A stretch of 49,963 nucleotides of DNA from an uncultured Clostridia bacterium (GTDB lineage: Bacteria > Bacillota > Clostridia > Oscillospirales > Ruminococcaceae). The stretch is taken from positions 1-49,963 of the forward strand of contig CAMUJF010000020.1 in assembly GCA_947089135.1 (NCBI GenBank), read 5' to 3'. Positions 17,044 through 24,896 of this stretch are shown one piece after another (position 1 is the stretch's first letter; every line of letters begins with the position of its first letter). Position numbers and translations under genes: made by a program. The notes beneath the pieces were generated by a model. The model was not told the origin of the DNA. It saw nothing but the letters and a program-made list of their open reading frames with translations, and did not search any database.

Positions 17044-18189
17044 ATGTCCGTTTATCTTGACAACGCCGCCACTACACGTCCGTGCGAACCTGCGGTATCC
17101 GCGGTATTTCAGTGCATGGTCGAGGATTACGGCAACCCATCCTCGCTGCACAAGCTGGGTCTGAACGCCGAACGTCACGTTGAGGAAGCCCGCAAAGCGA
17201 TCGCAGCCGCTCTCGTGTGCGACCCGCGCTGCATAACCTTTACCTCGGGAGCCACAGAATGCAACAATACAGCTATATTCGGAGCCGCTGAAAACTACGG
17301 CAGACGGAAGAAAAAAATAATAGTTTCCGCCATTGAGCACCCCTCGGTCGCCGAACCCATAAAATTCCTTGAAGAGAAAAAAGGTTCCGGATTCGAGGTC
17401 GTCCGCATAAAGCCCTCCCGTAACGGAGAAATTTCCGAGGAAGACTTTATAGCCGCCGTCGATGAAGACACCTTTCTGGTTTCCTGTATGCTGGTCAACA
17501 ATGAAACAGGCTCCATACAGCCGGTGCGCAAGATATTTTCATATGTAAAGCGCAACTTTCCCGAATGTATCACTCACTGCGACGCGGTACAGGGCTTTAT
17601 GAAAATGCCTATAAGGTCCGCCGAGCTTTTTGCGGACATTATTGTCGTTTCGGGACACAAGGTGCACGCCGTAAAGGGAGTCGGAGCAATGTTCGTAAAA
17701 AAAGGGATAAGGATACCCCCGATTCTTATAGGCGGAGGTCAGGAGCAGGGAAAGCGTTCGGGAACCGAATCCGTGCCGCTGATAGCCGGCTTCGGAGCTG
17801 CCGTACGCGCTTTGATGCCCACAATGCCAGTAGCTCACGAAAACGCTGAAAAGATAACCGCTTATCTTCTGAAAAAGCTTGCAAAGCTTGATTATGTAAC
17901 GGTAAACTCAACGGCTGAGAACCGCTCTCCCTACATAACCAATTTTTCAGTGGAGGGAGTGCGTTCCGAAATAATGCTGCACTTTCTAGAGACTCAGAAC
18001 ATATACGTATCCAGCGGTTCGGCATGCTCAAAGGGAGCGCACAGCTCCGTGCTGACTGCAATGGGGATCCCCGACAGGCTTGCAGATTCGGCGATAAGAG
18101 TTTCCATTGGCCGCACCACCACCATGGGCGAGATAGACACGCTTATAAACGCTGTGCAGGATGGTTACGGAAAGCTGGCGAAAAGATAG
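17044..18189 (+). CDS. Cysteine desulfurase, NifS/IscS family
   Basis: A 381-residue PLP enzyme that takes sulfur from cysteine as a protein persulfide for Fe-S clusters or tRNA thiolation. It shows VYLDNAATTRPCEPAV at the N-terminus, TSGATECNNTAIFG, and VSGHKVHAVKGVGAMFVKKG with the PLP Lys in SGHK. The active-site Cys is in SSGSACSKGAHSSVL near residue 326. The short loop after Cys and the overall length fit the NifS/IscS (group I) type. No thiI or iscU follows it, unlike the frequent clostridial pairing nifS-thiI; a terminator and a palindromic repeat come next. The ribosome-binding site AAAGGA is 11 bases from ATG. Confidence 0.93.
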   Translation: MSVYLDNAATTRPCEPAVSAVFQCMVEDYGNPSSLHKLGLNAERHVEEARKAIAAALVCDPRCITFTSGATECNNTAIFGAAENYGRRKKKIIVSAIEHPSVAEPIKFLEEKKGSGFEVVRIKPSRNGEISEEDFIAAVDEDTFLVSCMLVNNETGSIQPVRKIFSYVKRNFPECITHCDAVQGFMKMPIRSAELFADIIVVSGHKVHAVKGVGAMFVKKGIRIPPILIGGGQEQGKRSGTESVPLIAGFGAAVRALMPTMPVAHENAEKITAYLLKKLAKLDYVTVNSTAENRSPYITNFSVEGVRSEIMLHFLETQNIYVSSGSACSKGAHSSVLTAMGIPDRLADSAIRVSIGRTTTMGEIDTLINAVQDGYGKLAKR

Positions 18190-18240
18190 GATTCCCCGCT
18201 TATGTCAATAGTTTCCGACAGCAGTTTATATAAACCGAAA

Positions 18241-18277
18241 CCGCAGGAGACGGAAAAAGCCGTCCCCTGCGGTTTTT
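18241..18277 (+). terminator. Terminator of the cysteine desulfurase gene
   Basis: CCGCAGGAGACGG, AAAAAG loop, CCGTCCCCTGCGG (nearly perfect 13-bp stem), then TTTTT. It ends two bases before palindromic repeat copy 1. Confidence 0.9.
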
Positions 18278-18278
18278 A

Positions 18279-18386
18279 ATACTAATCCCCTTATTGAATT
18301 ATGTGCAATCTCCCGCCGCAAAACCACATATATCAAAGCTTGTTGCGGCGATTTCTTGTTCATAATTCTAATAAGAGGATTAGTAT
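18279..18386. repeat. Palindromic MITE-like repeat, copy 1 (108 bp)
   Basis: Begins ATACTAATCCCC and ends GGATTAGTAT. The outer ~26 bases of each end are near-perfect inverted repeats, and inner CGCCGCAA/TTGCGGCG pairs again, so the whole element folds into one long hairpin. Its core (CAATCTCCCGCCGC, then CATATATCAAAGC) recurs in reverse orientation at 20746-20849. Confidence 0.85.
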
Positions 18387-18418
18387 AAAATATTGCACGA
18401 AAAATTAAGAAAAAGTCG

Positions 18419-19105
18419 CTATTTCAGCATCTTTATCATGTCCATTGAAGCAAAATTCCTGTTAGTGTAGTATTCGTCCTCTGTGACCTCGCGTACAATC
18501 TCCACAAAATCGGGAAGTCTTACCTCCGCGCTTTCTTCGAGAAGTTCCGCCTCCATAATGGCGTATCCCGCCTCTACGGTGTTCTCGAAAACGTCCAACT
18601 CAAATTTCAAGCCCCCGTACGGTATCAGATACCTTTTCTTTTTTACCGTGTTGAGGATAGTGCGCTCTTTCAGCCGTTCATACTCCTCCGCGGCTATCTC
18701 ACGCTCGTTTTCTATTCTGGATGCCGCGCTGCCCGTCCGCGCCTTTTCTGTGTAGATGAACCTGTCGTCCAAACGGCGTATGCGTCCCTGAAAGCCTTTT
18801 TCGGGAGCAAGATACGCCTGTTCGATAACGTGGAACGGAAATTCCCCGATATTGTTGGGAATCTTCACCAGCCAGCGCCTTTCAATTTCAAGAATAAGGA
18901 GCTTTCCGTCCCTTGCGGCGATCGCCTTGTCGCTGTAAAAATCGTTGCCGGTTATCTCGGCGATAACGTCAAAACCAAACGTGTCTCCGCCGCTTTCAAG
19001 TATAGCGGCGGCTTTTTCGTTTCTGTACAGCTTTACTCTGTAACCGTTGCCGTTGCCAAGATTTTCGGGCATTTTTATCAGGAATTTCCTGCAGTAATTT
19101 TCCAT
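18419..19105 (-). CDS. CYTH-domain (triphosphate tunnel) protein with an N-terminal extension
   Basis: A 228-residue protein. The CYTH fold starts near residue 72 with LEIERRWLVKIPNNI, giving the family ExExR/K signature, then IEQAYLAPEKGFQGRIRR, EREIAAEEYERL, KKRYLIPYGGLKFELDVF and AIMEAELLEE. These charged strands form the metal- and triphosphate-binding tunnel; members hydrolyse inorganic triphosphate or make cAMP, and which applies here cannot be told. The first ~70 residues are unusual: YCRKFLIKMPENLGNGNGYRV looks like a diverged second copy of the CYTH start. It lies 11 bases after purB and is probably co-transcribed with it. Confidence 0.8.
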   Translation of the reverse strand: MENYCRKFLIKMPENLGNGNGYRVKLYRNEKAAAILESGGDTFGFDVIAEITGNDFYSDKAIAARDGKLLILEIERRWLVKIPNNIGEFPFHVIEQAYLAPEKGFQGRIRRLDDRFIYTEKARTGSAASRIENEREIAAEEYERLKERTILNTVKKKRYLIPYGGLKFELDVFENTVEAGYAIMEAELLEESAEVRLPDFVEIVREVTEDEYYTNRNFASMDMIKMLK

Positions 19106-19116
19106 ACCGCGCCGCC

Positions 19117-20553
19117 TTACACCGACAGCTCAGCGGTCTCGCCCAGTATATCCTTATTGGCATCGAGAACGGGTTTTATGCAGTCGCGCACGAATTCCTC
19201 CACCTGTTGGGAGCTTCTTCCGGTGAAGTTTTCGGGTTTAAGGATAGCGTTCAGCTCGTCCGCATTAAGACCGAAATCAGGATCGTTCAGCACAAGCTCA
19301 ATAAGGTTGTTTTCAAGTCCCTCTTCCTTAACGTGCTTTCCCGCCTCCATAGCGTACTGACGGAGTTTTTCGTGGAGAGCCTGACGATCCCCGCCCTTTT
19401 TGACCGCGTCCATCATAATGTTTTCGGAAGCCATAAAAGGCAGCTCACGCATAACGCGCTGACGTACAACGTTGGGGTACACAACAAGGTCTGCGGTAAC
19501 ATTAAGCATGATATTGAGTATAGCGTCCACCGCCAGAAATCCCTCGGCAACGGAAATACGCTTGTTGGCGGAGTCGTCGAGAGTCCTCTCGAACCACTGG
19601 GTACCTGCGGTAAAGGCAGGGTTGAGGGTGTCTATCATAACATATCTTGCAAGGGCGGTGATCCTTTCACAGCGCATTGGATTTCTCTTATAAGGCATTG
19701 CGGAGGAGCCTATCTGATTTTTCTCAAAAGGTTCTTCCATTTCCTTGAAGTTCTGGAGTATACGCATATCGTTTGCAAATTTCATTGCGGACTGAGCGAT
19801 ACCGCCCAAGGTGGAAAGTATCTGCGCGTCGGCTTTTCTGGAGTAGGTCTGACCCGAAACAGGAACTACCGCGTCGAAGCCCATTTCCTCGGCGATCATT
19901 TTTTCAAGTTCCTTTACCTTTTCGGTATCTCCGTCGAAAAGCTCCATAAAAGAAGCCTGCGTACCCGTAGTACCCTTTGAACCCAAAAGCTTCAAGGACG
20001 ATATCCTGTAGTCAAGCTCGTCCAAGTCCATAAGCAGCTCGTTCGCCCAAAGGGTCGCGCGCTTGCCTACCGTGGTAAGCTGAGCAGGCTGCAAATGGGT
20101 ATAGGCAAGACAGGGCATATCCTTGTACTTTACCGCAAAGCCCGAAAGCTGCGCAAGTACGTTTATAAGCTTTCTCCTGACGATCTGCATAGCGTCGCGC
20201 ATAACGATAACATCGGTGTTATCGCCCACGTAGCATGAGGTTGCGCCCAGGTGAATTATTCCCTTAGCGTTCGGACAGGCAAGCCCATATGCGTAAACGT
20301 GGGACATAACGTCGTGGCGTACAAGCTTTTCACGTTCCTCAGCTGCCTTGTAGTCGATGTCGTCAATGTGGGCTTCAAGCTCGTCCACCTGCTTTTGAGT
20401 AACGGGCAGACCAAGCTTCATTTCGGCGCGGGCAAGAGCGACCCACAGCTTTCTCCATGTGGTGAATTTTTTGTCGGCAGAAAAAACGTACTGCATCTCC
20501 TTACTTGCATAACGGGTGCAGAACGGCGATTCATAGCTGTTGTAATCAGACAT
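19117..20553 (-). CDS. purB: Adenylosuccinate lyase
   Basis: A fumarase-superfamily enzyme that splits SAICAR and adenylosuccinate in purine synthesis. The 478-residue length is usual for the clostridial form. Visible landmarks are SPFCTRYASKEMQYVFS at the N-terminus, RHDVMSHVYAYG (first signature), GATSCYVGDNTD (His-containing region), LAYTHLQPAQLTTVGKRATLW with the catalytic His, and the mobile signature loop QIGSSAMPYKRNPMRCERI with the catalytic Ser. The ribosome-binding site AAGGAG is 8 bases from the ATG. Its ~300-base leader consists largely of two palindromic elements. Confidence 0.97.
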   Translation of the reverse strand: MSDYNSYESPFCTRYASKEMQYVFSADKKFTTWRKLWVALARAEMKLGLPVTQKQVDELEAHIDDIDYKAAEEREKLVRHDVMSHVYAYGLACPNAKGIIHLGATSCYVGDNTDVIVMRDAMQIVRRKLINVLAQLSGFAVKYKDMPCLAYTHLQPAQLTTVGKRATLWANELLMDLDELDYRISSLKLLGSKGTTGTQASFMELFDGDTEKVKELEKMIAEEMGFDAVVPVSGQTYSRKADAQILSTLGGIAQSAMKFANDMRILQNFKEMEEPFEKNQIGSSAMPYKRNPMRCERITALARYVMIDTLNPAFTAGTQWFERTLDDSANKRISVAEGFLAVDAILNIMLNVTADLVVYPNVVRQRVMRELPFMASENIMMDAVKKGGDRQALHEKLRQYAMEAGKHVKEEGLENNLIELVLNDPDFGLNADELNAILKPENFTGRSSQQVEEFVRDCIKPVLDANKDILGETAELSV

Positions 20554-20582
20554 ATCGGTAACTCCTTAAAAATCTTTTTTCC

Positions 20583-20744
20583 AGAGCGTGTTCACATAAA
20601 GCTGATGTGCGGATTTTTGAGCATAATTTTGTCGTATTTAAGGCAAAAATTCGCAGGAATACGCCCGTATTTCAAGAATTTTTAACGCAAAATACGTCAA
20701 AATTTGCCAAAAGACGTGCGTCACGGTTTATGTGAACACGCTCT
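20583..20744. mobile_element. 162-bp MITE-like element with perfect 18-bp terminal inverted repeats
   Basis: Left end AGAGCGTGTTCACATAAA (20583-20600), right end its exact reverse complement (20727-20744). The interior is also imperfectly palindromic (GTCGTATTTAAGGC... with its counterpart GCAAAATACGTC), so the full element can form a single hairpin. No coding capacity and no clear target-site duplication. The GAGCGTGTT tip recalls IS5-group ends, an unverified comparison. It abuts palindromic repeat copy 2, one base apart. Confidence 0.8.
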
Positions 20745-20745
20745 A

Positions 20746-20849
20746 ATACTAATCCCCATTAGAATTACTGACGAGAAATCGCCGCAAATGCTTTGATATA
20801 TGCGGTTTTGCGGCGGGAGATTGTCTGTAATTCAATGAGAGATTAGTAT
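20746..20849. repeat. Palindromic MITE-like repeat, copy 2 (104 bp, opposite orientation to copy 1)
   Basis: Begins ATACTAATCCCC and ends GAGATTAGTAT. Its reverse complement follows copy 1 (18279-18386) almost base for base through the core and differs mainly near the ends by small changes. It is itself a near-complete inverted repeat (arms of about 39 bases). Confidence 0.85.
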
Positions 20850-20850
20850 A

Positions 20851-20879
20851 AGTATAGCACATTTTTCCTCGGATTGCAA
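20851..20879 (-). promoter_or_regulatory. purB promoter
   Basis: Minus strand: TTGCAA (20874-20879), 17-base spacer, TATACT (20851-20856). Transcription would start inside repeat copy 2 and cross both palindromic elements before reaching purB. Confidence 0.65.
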
Positions 20880-20952
20880 CAGGTTATTACGGCAGTTCAC
20901 GGAAATTAGATTTTGCCGCTGTATTTTTTTAAGACCAGTAATAAACATAATA

Positions 20953-20996
20953 AAACAGGACCTTCCGCACGCAGACTGCTGCGGAAAGACCTGTTT
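20953..20996 (-). terminator. Terminator of the transglutaminase gene
   Basis: Minus strand: AAACAGGTCTTTCCGCAGCA pairs with TGCGGAAGGTCCTGTTT; the stem is interrupted by one small bulge. It is followed by TTATTATG, so the T run is short. It lies 15 bases after the stop. Confidence 0.7.
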
Positions 20997-21010
20997 GTTC
21001 AAACCGACAG

Positions 21011-22264
21011 TTATTCCGTTTTTAATCCGAGTTCCTTCAGAAAATCAAAGGTCCCGCTGTCAAGCAGTTTAATATCGGAATAGTAATCGGAAAGCTTGCT
21101 TCCCTTGAAATAGAAGTAAATAGTATAGGTGTAAGAGCAGGAATTGTCAGCTTCGTACAGGCATCCGTCGTCAATGATCGTGCCGCCCGCTTTTTTTGAA
21201 GCTCTTTCAAGTATGCTGAACATATCTTCGGTTTCTTCAAAGCATTTTACCGCAGAATTGTAAAGCTCCTCGTCCGAAAATCTCACCGTGACGGACGATC
21301 TGCCTTTTTTAGCCGCCCCGGCAACCTTATCGGCAAAAATTTCTTTTGCTTCGTTCAGAGTCTTAGCGTAAAAGCCGTATTTTTTATAGTAATCCGCGTC
21401 CTCTGACTTTGCCTCGGGAACATAAAAATCCTTGTCCTCCTGCGTGTGAGTAGCGCTTATCGCCCGGTCGCTTATCATAAAATACTTGTAGGATTTGTTT
21501 TCCTTAAAATTGTCTACCGGATCGTCCCATGTAACGTCCACATTGTACCATTTTTTATTATAGTAGACCTTGTTCCACACATGAGCTTCAGAGCTGCCGT
21601 CTTCGTTCCGCGCAGTACCGTAAGCCTCGCAGGAACGGATCCCCGCTTTTGCGCATACGTAATCAAAAGCATGGGCATAGCCGTCGCATTTTGCGTTTCC
21701 TTTGACAAGAGCGTCGTAAATACTGCTGTTGGCATTATTGTTGAAATACTCCGTTTTATCAATTATATAATCGTGAATTATTTTTATTTTTTCATAATCG
21801 GAGGTTTTGTCCGTAAACTTTGAGATTATTTTATCCGCAGCCTTGTCGGCCTTTTGTATCAGAAGATCGTAATTTTTTTTACTGTAAACATAGCTGAACA
21901 TCATCGAGCTTGTCGTCATCGTATCCGCATAGTAATAATATTCTATGGAGGAATCCCCCACGGGAACGTTGAAGCTTGTCATAGAGTCTGCAAACATCAG
22001 AATGTTTATAAGCTTTTCCGCGGTTTCCACCGGTATCTCTATGTCAATTGATTTTTTGTGATCAATGAACGCAGTGCGTATTTTCAGATATGCAAGCTTC
22101 TCTTCGTCGGTAAGTTTGCGGTAACAGTAGGGAAGCATGGTTTTGTTATAGTCTGCCGCCTCCGAGGTTATTGAAACGTCGAACGCGCCGTCGGTAAATA
22201 CAGTTCCGCTTATAACGGAAAACGCCATAACGGCGCACAGGAGGAACGAGAGAAGCTTTTTCAT
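21011..22264 (-). CDS. Secreted transglutaminase-like cysteine protease domain protein
   Basis: A 417-residue exported protein. The start is the ATG at 22264 (MKKLLSFLLCAVMAFSVISG), because AAAGGA lies 9 bases upstream. A signal peptide covers ~1-25. The transglutaminase-like core (~135-265) has KIKIIHDYIIDKTEY, the catalytic Cys in GNAKCDGYAHAF, His in SEAHVWNKVYY and Asp in YNVDVTWDDP, a complete triad. The C-terminal ~140 residues have no domain I recognise. Such proteins in Ruminococcus-type genomes are secreted or surface proteins thought to act as proteases or crosslinkers; substrate unknown. Monocistronic, with its own promoter and terminator. Confidence 0.85.
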   Translation of the reverse strand: MKKLLSFLLCAVMAFSVISGTVFTDGAFDVSITSEAADYNKTMLPYCYRKLTDEEKLAYLKIRTAFIDHKKSIDIEIPVETAEKLINILMFADSMTSFNVPVGDSSIEYYYYADTMTTSSMMFSYVYSKKNYDLLIQKADKAADKIISKFTDKTSDYEKIKIIHDYIIDKTEYFNNNANSSIYDALVKGNAKCDGYAHAFDYVCAKAGIRSCEAYGTARNEDGSSEAHVWNKVYYNKKWYNVDVTWDDPVDNFKENKSYKYFMISDRAISATHTQEDKDFYVPEAKSEDADYYKKYGFYAKTLNEAKEIFADKVAGAAKKGRSSVTVRFSDEELYNSAVKCFEETEDMFSILERASKKAGGTIIDDGCLYEADNSCSYTYTIYFYFKGSKLSDYYSDIKLLDSGTFDFLKELGLKTE

Positions 22265-22359
22265 AACAGCATATCCTTTCATATTTGAGCCCGCGGCACA
22301 GCTTTAATGATAAAACAAAATTTACGCCGCGTTTTGGAAACCATTTGCTATTTATAACA

Positions 22360-22388
22360 ATTATATCACAATTCAGACATAAAATCAA
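22360..22388 (-). promoter_or_regulatory. Promoter of the transglutaminase-like gene
   Basis: Minus strand: TTGATT (22383-22388), 17-base spacer, TATAAT (22360-22365). Confidence 0.65.
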
Positions 22389-22530
22389 TACTTTTCCAAT
22401 AAAAACTTAGATATACGGTTAAACCGACTCCCGTCCTGCCGGAGTACTTTAATTTCCTGCAAATATCCGGAAATTAAACTTGCAAAACATAATTCAAGCG
22501 GAAGAAAAACAGAAAAAGATGCCGGCAATC

Positions 22531-23427
22531 TTATTTCTCCGCTTTTCTGTACTCACCCGGAGTAACCCCGAACAACCCCTTGAACTTGCGGCAAAAGTAC
22601 CCTACGTTTTCAAAGCCCGTGTTGCGGGCAATTGAATAAATACTGCCGTCCGTGGAGGCAAGAAGCTTTGCTGCCCGCTTCAGCCTGTAGTTCACCAAAT
22701 AGCTTACAGGTGAACTATGCAGATATTTGTTGAATATATTCAGCGCGCTGCTTTTGCTGACTGATACGGTTTGCGCAATATTTTCCAACGTGATACGCTC
22801 ACGATAATTTTTATGTATGTACTGCATCATTATCTGAAGCTGCGCCTGTGTATAGGCGGACGCTTTTGCCGAAGGAACTCTTCCCGATATGTTTACATTT
22901 TCACATATGATTCCCCATATTTTCAGCAGCAGCTCCGCTGTTTTTATTTCGCACATATCTTCATTCTCCTGAACGGAAAATACGGTCAGCAGGCATTTCA
23001 GAACTTCTTTCTGCCACGGGATTCCGGGGGAAAATATCAGGCTCTCGATCGACGAATCAAGCAGCGGACGTATGTACTTGCGGTATATCAGGCTGTCTTC
23101 CGCAGAAAGCATAGACGGCGAAAATACGATATTGGGGATAATAACGCTTTCCGAAGATTCAAAACGGTGTATGACCTGCGAATTTATAAATATGCCTGTA
23201 CCCTCGGTCAAAACGCTTCTGCCGCTTCCGATAAGAAATTCAGCCGTACCCTTTTCAATATATACAAATTCCACCTCGGAATGCCAGTGCCAGTCGATGC
23301 AGTGAAAGTCAAACAGCCAAATATTCTCCTTATAGTATTGGAAAGGATATTCCTCGCTGCCGTGACAAACCGTTTCCCTCAAAGTTTCATCGGTTTTTAT
23401 TTTTCCGCAGTTATTGTAATCTTTCAT
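22531..23427 (-). CDS. AraC-family transcriptional regulator with cupin sensor domain
   Basis: A 298-residue regulator. The start is the ATG at 23427 (MKDYNNCGKIKTDE), with GGAGG 9 bases upstream. The N-terminal ~130 residues form a cupin-like ligand domain (DWHWHSEVEFVYIEKGTAEFLIG, with paired His). The C-terminal ~100 residues carry two helix-turn-helix motifs: ITLENIAQTVSVSKSSALNIFNKYLHSSP and YSIARNTGFENVGYFCRKFKGLFGVTPGEYRK. The cupin AraC group usually senses sugars or plant glycosides. It is transcribed divergently from an MFS transporter across ~120 bases, so it probably controls that gene; this is inference. Confidence 0.9.
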   Translation of the reverse strand: MKDYNNCGKIKTDETLRETVCHGSEEYPFQYYKENIWLFDFHCIDWHWHSEVEFVYIEKGTAEFLIGSGRSVLTEGTGIFINSQVIHRFESSESVIIPNIVFSPSMLSAEDSLIYRKYIRPLLDSSIESLIFSPGIPWQKEVLKCLLTVFSVQENEDMCEIKTAELLLKIWGIICENVNISGRVPSAKASAYTQAQLQIMMQYIHKNYRERITLENIAQTVSVSKSSALNIFNKYLHSSPVSYLVNYRLKRAAKLLASTDGSIYSIARNTGFENVGYFCRKFKGLFGVTPGEYRKAEK

Positions 23428-23479
23428 TCCCGCGCCTCCGTTTTTGCGATATTGTGCAATAAATTTGCGAAATAGTGTC

Positions 23480-23508
23480 TTGAAATACAAATATGTCTGT
23501 GATATAAT
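23480..23508 (+). promoter_or_regulatory. Promoter of the MFS transporter
   Basis: TTGAAA (23480-23485), 17-base spacer, TATAAT (23503-23508), in the divergent interval with the AraC regulator. Confidence 0.7.
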
Positions 23509-23546
23509 CCAATTACATTATAGCAGTGAATCGGAGGAAAATCAAT

Positions 23547-24752
23547 ATGGGAAAAAATACAAAATATAAAAAGACGCTTGCAGCCTGCTATCTGGGCTTT
23601 ATTACGCAGGCGATCGCGGCTAATTTTGCGCCGCTGCTGTTTCTTAAATTTCACAGCGATTACAATATTCCCTTGGGAAAGATCGCGCTTATATCCTCGG
23701 TATTCTTCATAACGCAGCTCATTACCGACGTTTTGTGCGCAAAATTTGCGGACAGGATAGGGTACCGCCAATGCGCTGTGGCTTCCGAGATATGTTCGGC
23801 TGCGGGACTTGTGGGACTTGCTTTTCTGCCCGAACTTTTGCCCGATCCGTTTGTAGGAATAATGTTAAGCGTTGTAGTCTATGCAGTTGGCAGCGGGCTT
23901 ATTGAGGTGCTGGGCAGTCCTATCGTTGAAGCGTGTCCCTTTGAAAACAAGGACGCTGTTATGAGTATGCTGCACTCGTTTTACTGTTGGGGTTCGGTGG
24001 GAGTAATACTTATATCCACGCTTTTTTTCGCGATATTCGGCATAGAAAGCTGGAAATGGCTTGCCTGCATATGGGCGCTGATACCCCTCTGCAACGTGTT
24101 TAATTTTGCGGTCTGTCCTATCGAAAGACTTACGGACGACGGAGAGGGAATGAAAATAAGCGGTCTGCTCCGTATGCCGTTATTCTGGCTGGCGATCGTA
24201 CTGATGATCTGCGCGGGAGCGTCCGAACTTTCCATGTCGCAGTGGGCTTCGGCGTACTCAGAATCAGCCTTGGGAATGTCAAAAGCAGCGGGCGACCTTG
24301 CCGGTCCTTGTATGTTTGCGGTAACAATGGGCATAAGCCGAGTCGTTTACGGAAAGTACGGCAGCAAGCTGAATCTTACAAAATTTATGCTTGTCTCCGG
24401 CTGCCTTTGTCTGATGTGCTACATGGCCGCTTCGCTGTCGGACTTGCCTGCGATAGGCTTGGCAGGCTGCATTGTCTGCGGTTTTTCGGTGGGAATTATG
24501 TGGCCGGGTACGATAAGCATATGCTCGGAACGCATTCCTGCCGGAGGAACTGCAATGTTTGCCCTGCTGGCTATGGCGGGCGATCTCGGAGGAGCTTTCG
24601 GACCCGGTTTAGTGGGCGGTGCGGCGCAAAGCGCAAACGATAATCTGCAAAGAGGAATGCTGGTTGGCTGCGTGTTCCCGCTGGTACTTATAATATCTCT
24701 TCTTTTGCTGAAAAGCGCGGGCAGAACGGGCAGAGATAAAAAACATAATTAG
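23547..24752 (+). CDS. Major facilitator superfamily transporter
   Basis: A 401-residue protein with about twelve membrane segments. The start is the ATG at 23547 (MGKNTKYKKTLAACYLGF), with GGAGG 9 bases upstream. Loop 2-3 carries the MFS motif-A variant CAKFADRIGYRQCAV. SFYCWGSVGVILIST in helix 5 recalls fucose permease/FHS-type sugar transporters, in which this helix lines the substrate path. The family is therefore perhaps sugar uptake, not drug efflux, but the sequence does not decide. The divergent AraC gene with a sugar-type cupin domain fits a carbohydrate role. Confidence 0.85.
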   Translation: MGKNTKYKKTLAACYLGFITQAIAANFAPLLFLKFHSDYNIPLGKIALISSVFFITQLITDVLCAKFADRIGYRQCAVASEICSAAGLVGLAFLPELLPDPFVGIMLSVVVYAVGSGLIEVLGSPIVEACPFENKDAVMSMLHSFYCWGSVGVILISTLFFAIFGIESWKWLACIWALIPLCNVFNFAVCPIERLTDDGEGMKISGLLRMPLFWLAIVLMICAGASELSMSQWASAYSESALGMSKAAGDLAGPCMFAVTMGISRVVYGKYGSKLNLTKFMLVSGCLCLMCYMAASLSDLPAIGLAGCIVCGFSVGIMWPGTISICSERIPAGGTAMFALLAMAGDLGGAFGPGLVGGAAQSANDNLQRGMLVGCVFPLVLIISLLLLKSAGRTGRDKKHN

Positions 24753-24793
24753 GAAATTACAATGAGATCCAAATAGTCGAACAAAAACAAAAT

Positions 24794-24846
24794 AAAAAAC
24801 CGCGGGTGTGCAAAACATAGTGTTTATGCACGCTCGCGGCTTTTTT
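24794..24846. terminator. Bidirectional terminator between the MFS gene and the EAL gene
   Basis: AAAAAACCGCG, GTGTGCA ... TGCAC, CGCGG and TTTTTT: a long interrupted stem with A and T runs on both sides, between convergent genes. Confidence 0.85.
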
Positions 24847-24896
24847 CAATTTCTCAGCCGACCTAAAGTCAGTTTGTGCAGAAAAGAAAGAGTACG

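Larger units (their letters stand above)
20554..21010 (-). other. Long purB leader: two palindromic elements, then the transglutaminase terminator
   Basis: No coding sequence. In order from purB: the 162-bp inverted-repeat element (20583-20744), palindromic repeat copy 2 (20746-20849), the purB promoter (20851-20879), and the terminator of the next gene (20953-20996). I looked for a purine or PRPP riboswitch and saw none. Confidence 0.7.

Noticed and set aside
20554..20850. A purine or PRPP riboswitch in the purB leader
   Set aside because: The leader is explained by two inverted-repeat elements; I could not find the conserved three-way junction loops of a purine aptamer.
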